A stretch of DNA of 7,351 bases from contig JACCZZ010000317.1 of the NCBI GenBank assembly GCA_013695715.1, positions 1-7,351 of the forward strand, in the 5' to 3' direction. This DNA comes from Chitinophagales bacterium. GTDB lineage: Bacteria; Bacteroidota; Bacteroidia; Chitinophagales; UBA10324. The notes below the pieces were generated by a model. It made no database searches. It saw nothing but the letters and a program-made list of their open reading frames with translations, and had not been told where the DNA came from. This document shows positions 5,867 to 7,351 of this stretch, in pieces (position 1 is the first letter of the stretch; each line of letters opens with the position of its first letter). The position numbers were made by a program, and so were the translations under genes.

Positions 5867-5920
5867 TAAAGTGGCAATGAGATTACAAAAGAAAGGATTT
5901 TCAATTCCTTTGCCACTTTA
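5867..5920. terminator. Perfect 11-bp inverted repeat between convergent genes
   Basis: TAAAGTGGCAA (5867-5877) and TTGCCACTTTA (5910-5920) are exact inverted copies with a 32-base loop. Within the span, AAAGGA (5892-5897) can pair with TCCTTT (5906-5911) and would compete with the right arm, so two folds are mutually exclusive. It lies between the converging 5194-5733 and 5960-6421 genes, so bidirectional termination is the simplest role. No T-tract adjoins it. A remnant of a small mobile element is a less likely reading, since no target duplication is seen. Confidence 0.5.
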
Positions 5921-5959
5921 TGTTTTGATTAATCCAGTAACCAAGCGGTATCTCTTCAA

Positions 5960-6421
5960 CTAATTTTTGTCTTCTGAATCTTTAACCTCATTACTATCCC
6001 TATCTTCTCTAACGAAGTTGCCCTTAGCATCAAAGATCAGGTCATAATCTTTTACTTCGGCTTCAAAAGTCTTCACTCCTTTTACATCGGTGATCTGTGC
6101 AGCCTCTTTGATTTCGGCACCTGCGTAATTTTTTGAAACATAGTTGGCGATAGCAGCTGGCAACTCTTTCACTGATATTTCTTTTTCAGTTTGAATCAAA
6201 GCGCCTGTGGCAGTAAAAATTACAGAGGATTCGCCAGCACTATTATTCATTTCTGCCTCGTAATTTCCGTCCTCCATTTCCCAACCATTATCTTTTTCTG
6301 CCGGATACATCTTATGAAAAGCAGATATAACAGATGCAGGAACCTGGCTCTCATTAAGCTTTTGAGCATTGGCGAATGAGCCCGACCAAAGGACGATTAG
6401 AATTGATAATACAGTTTTCAT
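5960..6421 (-). CDS. Exported PepSY-like domain protein
   Basis: A 153-residue protein with a clear signal peptide (residues 1-19, SFANA|Q), so it is periplasmic or surface-associated. The mature protein has two tandem PepSY-like units (PF11396-type). The first has VP at 27-28, F.KMYP at 35-40, YEAEM at 54-58 and FTATGAL at 69-75. The second has LP at 87-88, YVSKNYAGA at 94-102, FEAEV at 119-123 and FDAKGNF at 130-136. The tail (139-153) is rich in acidic and basic residues. The family is widespread in Bacteroidota and is annotated as a BLIP-like or putative PepSY-like domain; its ligand is unknown. It is encoded alone, about 137 bases beyond the end of the next minus-strand gene. TATTTTTA, a near match to the -7 box, is present upstream at 6441-6448, but no -33 TTG is found at a proper distance. 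Confidence 0.88.
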   Translation of the reverse strand: MKTVLSILIVLWSGSFANAQKLNESQVPASVISAFHKMYPAEKDNGWEMEDGNYEAEMNNSAGESSVIFTATGALIQTEKEISVKELPAAIANYVSKNYAGAEIKEAAQITDVKGVKTFEAEVKDYDLIFDAKGNFVREDRDSNEVKDSEDKN

Positions 6422-6558
6422 TGCTAAATATTTATAAGTTTAAAAATACAAAGGTGAGAGGTAATTCTGAAGAATTTTTTTGTTGTCTCATTCATTTTCC
6501 TTTCAACTTAATCAACATGCTGAAGTCCTCTTAACTGCAATCGCAATATTACAAGCTG

Positions 6559-6906
6559 TTAGAATTTTTTTGTAAAACTTAACCCGAGTGCCATTTTATT
6601 TTCAATTGCCGGATAACTATAAAGATTCCAGGTCAATAGTTTTTCTTTTTTGTCTTTATTGGTAATAAGGTTCCACGTTCCCAAAATCATTGTCGTTGTG
6701 CCTAATCCGATATTAACCATAGATAAGGTCTTCTGGCTCTCATTTGTGCCGCCAAGCCATTCGTCTTTTGGAAAATTAATTGCACCATAAATTATCGAGC
6801 TCGCACCAGTTAACAGGCTTAAAACCGGAACAGCTTTACTGCCAGTCCCTTTACTCATTTGAAAAGCATTGAGGGTATTAAGGGAAAGATTTACCCCACC
6901 TAACAA
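6559..6906 (-). CDS. Small hydrophobic envelope protein, probable body of a frameshifted gene
   Basis: The longest start-bearing form uses TTG at 6906 and gives 115 residues, but the frame is open back to 6993, and the upstream codons (FISPKYGISSALLGG) read like the same protein. I recognise no family. Three similar hydrophobic, glycine-containing segments occur: near residues 1-15 (with upstream SALL), 26-44 (VPVLSLLTGASSIIYGAIN) and 61-80 (LSMVNIGLGTTTMILGTWN). Each has a Gly near its middle and an Asn near its end. They are long enough to be membrane helices. The end, ALGLSFTKKF, resembles a terminal beta strand. The missing ATG and signal sequence are explained if the true start is the lipoprotein signal at 7045 in the neighbouring frame. 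Confidence 0.6.
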   Translation of the reverse strand: MLGGVNLSLNTLNAFQMSKGTGSKAVPVLSLLTGASSIIYGAINFPKDEWLGGTNESQKTLSMVNIGLGTTTMILGTWNLITNKDKKEKLLTWNLYSYPAIENKMALGLSFTKKF

Positions 6907-6925
6907 AGCAGAAGAAATTCCATAT

Positions 6926-7045
6926 TTAGGTGAAATAAAATTGTTGCAGCGGATTAATAGTCTGCCTGTTATCAGGTGGCTGTTTGTTGCAGCTTAAAAC
7001 AAGAGTAACAAGAGCAAGGGTTAAAATGAAGATTAATTTATTCAT
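6926..7045 (-). CDS. Lipoprotein signal peptide ORF, probable 5' part of the frameshifted gene
   Basis: ATG at 7045 opens a 39-codon frame ending in TAA at 6926-6928. It encodes MNKLIFILTLALVTLVLSC followed by NKQPPDN, a clear type II signal peptide with lipobox VLSC and the lipidated Cys at residue 19. The peptide ends soon afterwards (PLQQFYFT), just where the shifted frame continues with FISPKYGISS. The simplest reading is that a one-base change near the TTTTATTT stretch (about 6932-6940) broke one lipoprotein gene running from 7045 to 6559. A genuine tiny lipoprotein is the alternative. Confidence 0.5.
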   Translation of the reverse strand: MNKLIFILTLALVTLVLSCNKQPPDNRQTINPLQQFYFT

Positions 7046-7140
7046 TTCCGGGAAAGTTTAAACAATAGTTCAATTAATACATTAGCCTGTAGATAAATTA
7101 ATATAATAGATGAAAACTGCAAATCAAATATTTATAAGGA

Positions 7141-7151
7141 GCAATCATTGC
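7141..7151. promoter_or_regulatory. Short palindrome upstream of the lipoprotein gene
   Basis: GCAAT-C-ATTGC is a perfect 11-base palindrome with a single central base. It lies about 95 bases upstream of the lipoprotein start and 36 bases past the stop of the minus-strand membrane protein gene. It could be an operator, or chance in an AT-rich spacer. Confidence 0.15.
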
Positions 7152-7186
7152 ATTCGAAACTTTACTTCTTAACTGACATTAACTAA

Positions 7187-7348
7187 CTAAGCTTCCTCTT
7201 CTGTTCTTTCAAATTTATAATACCATTGAATCATAAAAAAATATGATAGCAAGAGCAGCAATGCACTAATAATCAGGTAAGCCTTATATAATATTAAAAA
7301 AAAGAGAACTGCAGTAACAGCAAAAACCCATGGCATGTACCTGTCCAT
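7187..7348 (-). CDS. Two-helix membrane protein, complete or C-terminal part of a larger gene cut by the window edge
   Basis: From ATG at 7348 the frame gives 53 residues ending at TAG 7187-7189. The sequence is plainly membrane-spanning: WVFAVTAVLFFLIL (7-20), a short YKAY link, then LIISALLLLLSYFFMI (25-40). A cytoplasmic-type tail WYYKFERTEEEA follows. The frame stays open to the edge (a GAT codon precedes the ATG), so the protein may begin outside the window. I recognise no family. The hydrophobic, low-complexity composition and the aromatic/charged boundary residues make it convincing as coding sequence. It lies on the same strand as the lipoprotein gene and 141 bases before its start, so co-transcription is possible. 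Confidence 0.6.
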   Translation of the reverse strand: MDRYMPWVFAVTAVLFFLILYKAYLIISALLLLLSYFFMIQWYYKFERTEEEA

Positions 7349-7351
7349 ATC

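Noticed and set aside
6191..6379. 62-codon plus-strand ORF
   Set aside because: It is antisense to the PepSY-like gene and has no family features.

Overview
The window looks like chromosomal DNA from a Bacteroidota member that has a type IX secretion system (T9SS). The evidence is an exported surface protein with a type B T9SS sorting domain, signal peptides that end in AQ, a PepSY-like periplasmic protein, a DUF2059 protein, AT-rich spacers and starts without clear Shine-Dalgarno sequences. Nothing in it indicates a phage, plasmid or insertion sequence.

Layout, left to right. Positions 1-117 may hold the tail of an upstream gene. Positions 177-2603 (+) encode a large secreted adhesin-like protein: signal peptide, N-terminal region, long glycine-rich region, four Ig/PKD-like repeats of about 70 residues, and a gliding-motility-associated C-terminal domain. 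A strong nested hairpin (2627-2658) separates it from a convergent CsbD-family stress protein gene (2713-2904, -). After a 335-base spacer comes a two-gene operon with a 17-base overlap (3240-4029, +): an 84-residue protein resembling the DUF6922 group, then an AbiEii-like nucleotidyltransferase. This is the best candidate for an uncommon system, a toxin-antitoxin-like or phage-defence module that lacks a classical AbiEi partner. Similar purine/G-rich tracts flank the pair.

From 4342 to 4878 (+) lies an exported DUF2059 protein, followed by stacked hairpins. An uncertain minus-strand ORF fills 4989-5195. An unrecognised 179-residue cytosolic protein gene (5194-5733, +) faces an exported PepSY-like protein gene (5960-6421, -), with a perfect 11-base-pair inverted repeat between them. 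Positions 6559-7045 (-) appear to be one small envelope protein gene split by a one-base frameshift into a lipoprotein-signal part and a membrane-associated body. At the right edge (7187-7348, -) is a two-helix membrane protein, either complete or the end of a larger gene.

Apart from the overlapping pair, the genes look like independent single-gene units, mostly envelope or stress functions. I see no tRNA, rRNA, CRISPR array or transposase. Family assignments come from motif recognition by eye, without database searches.
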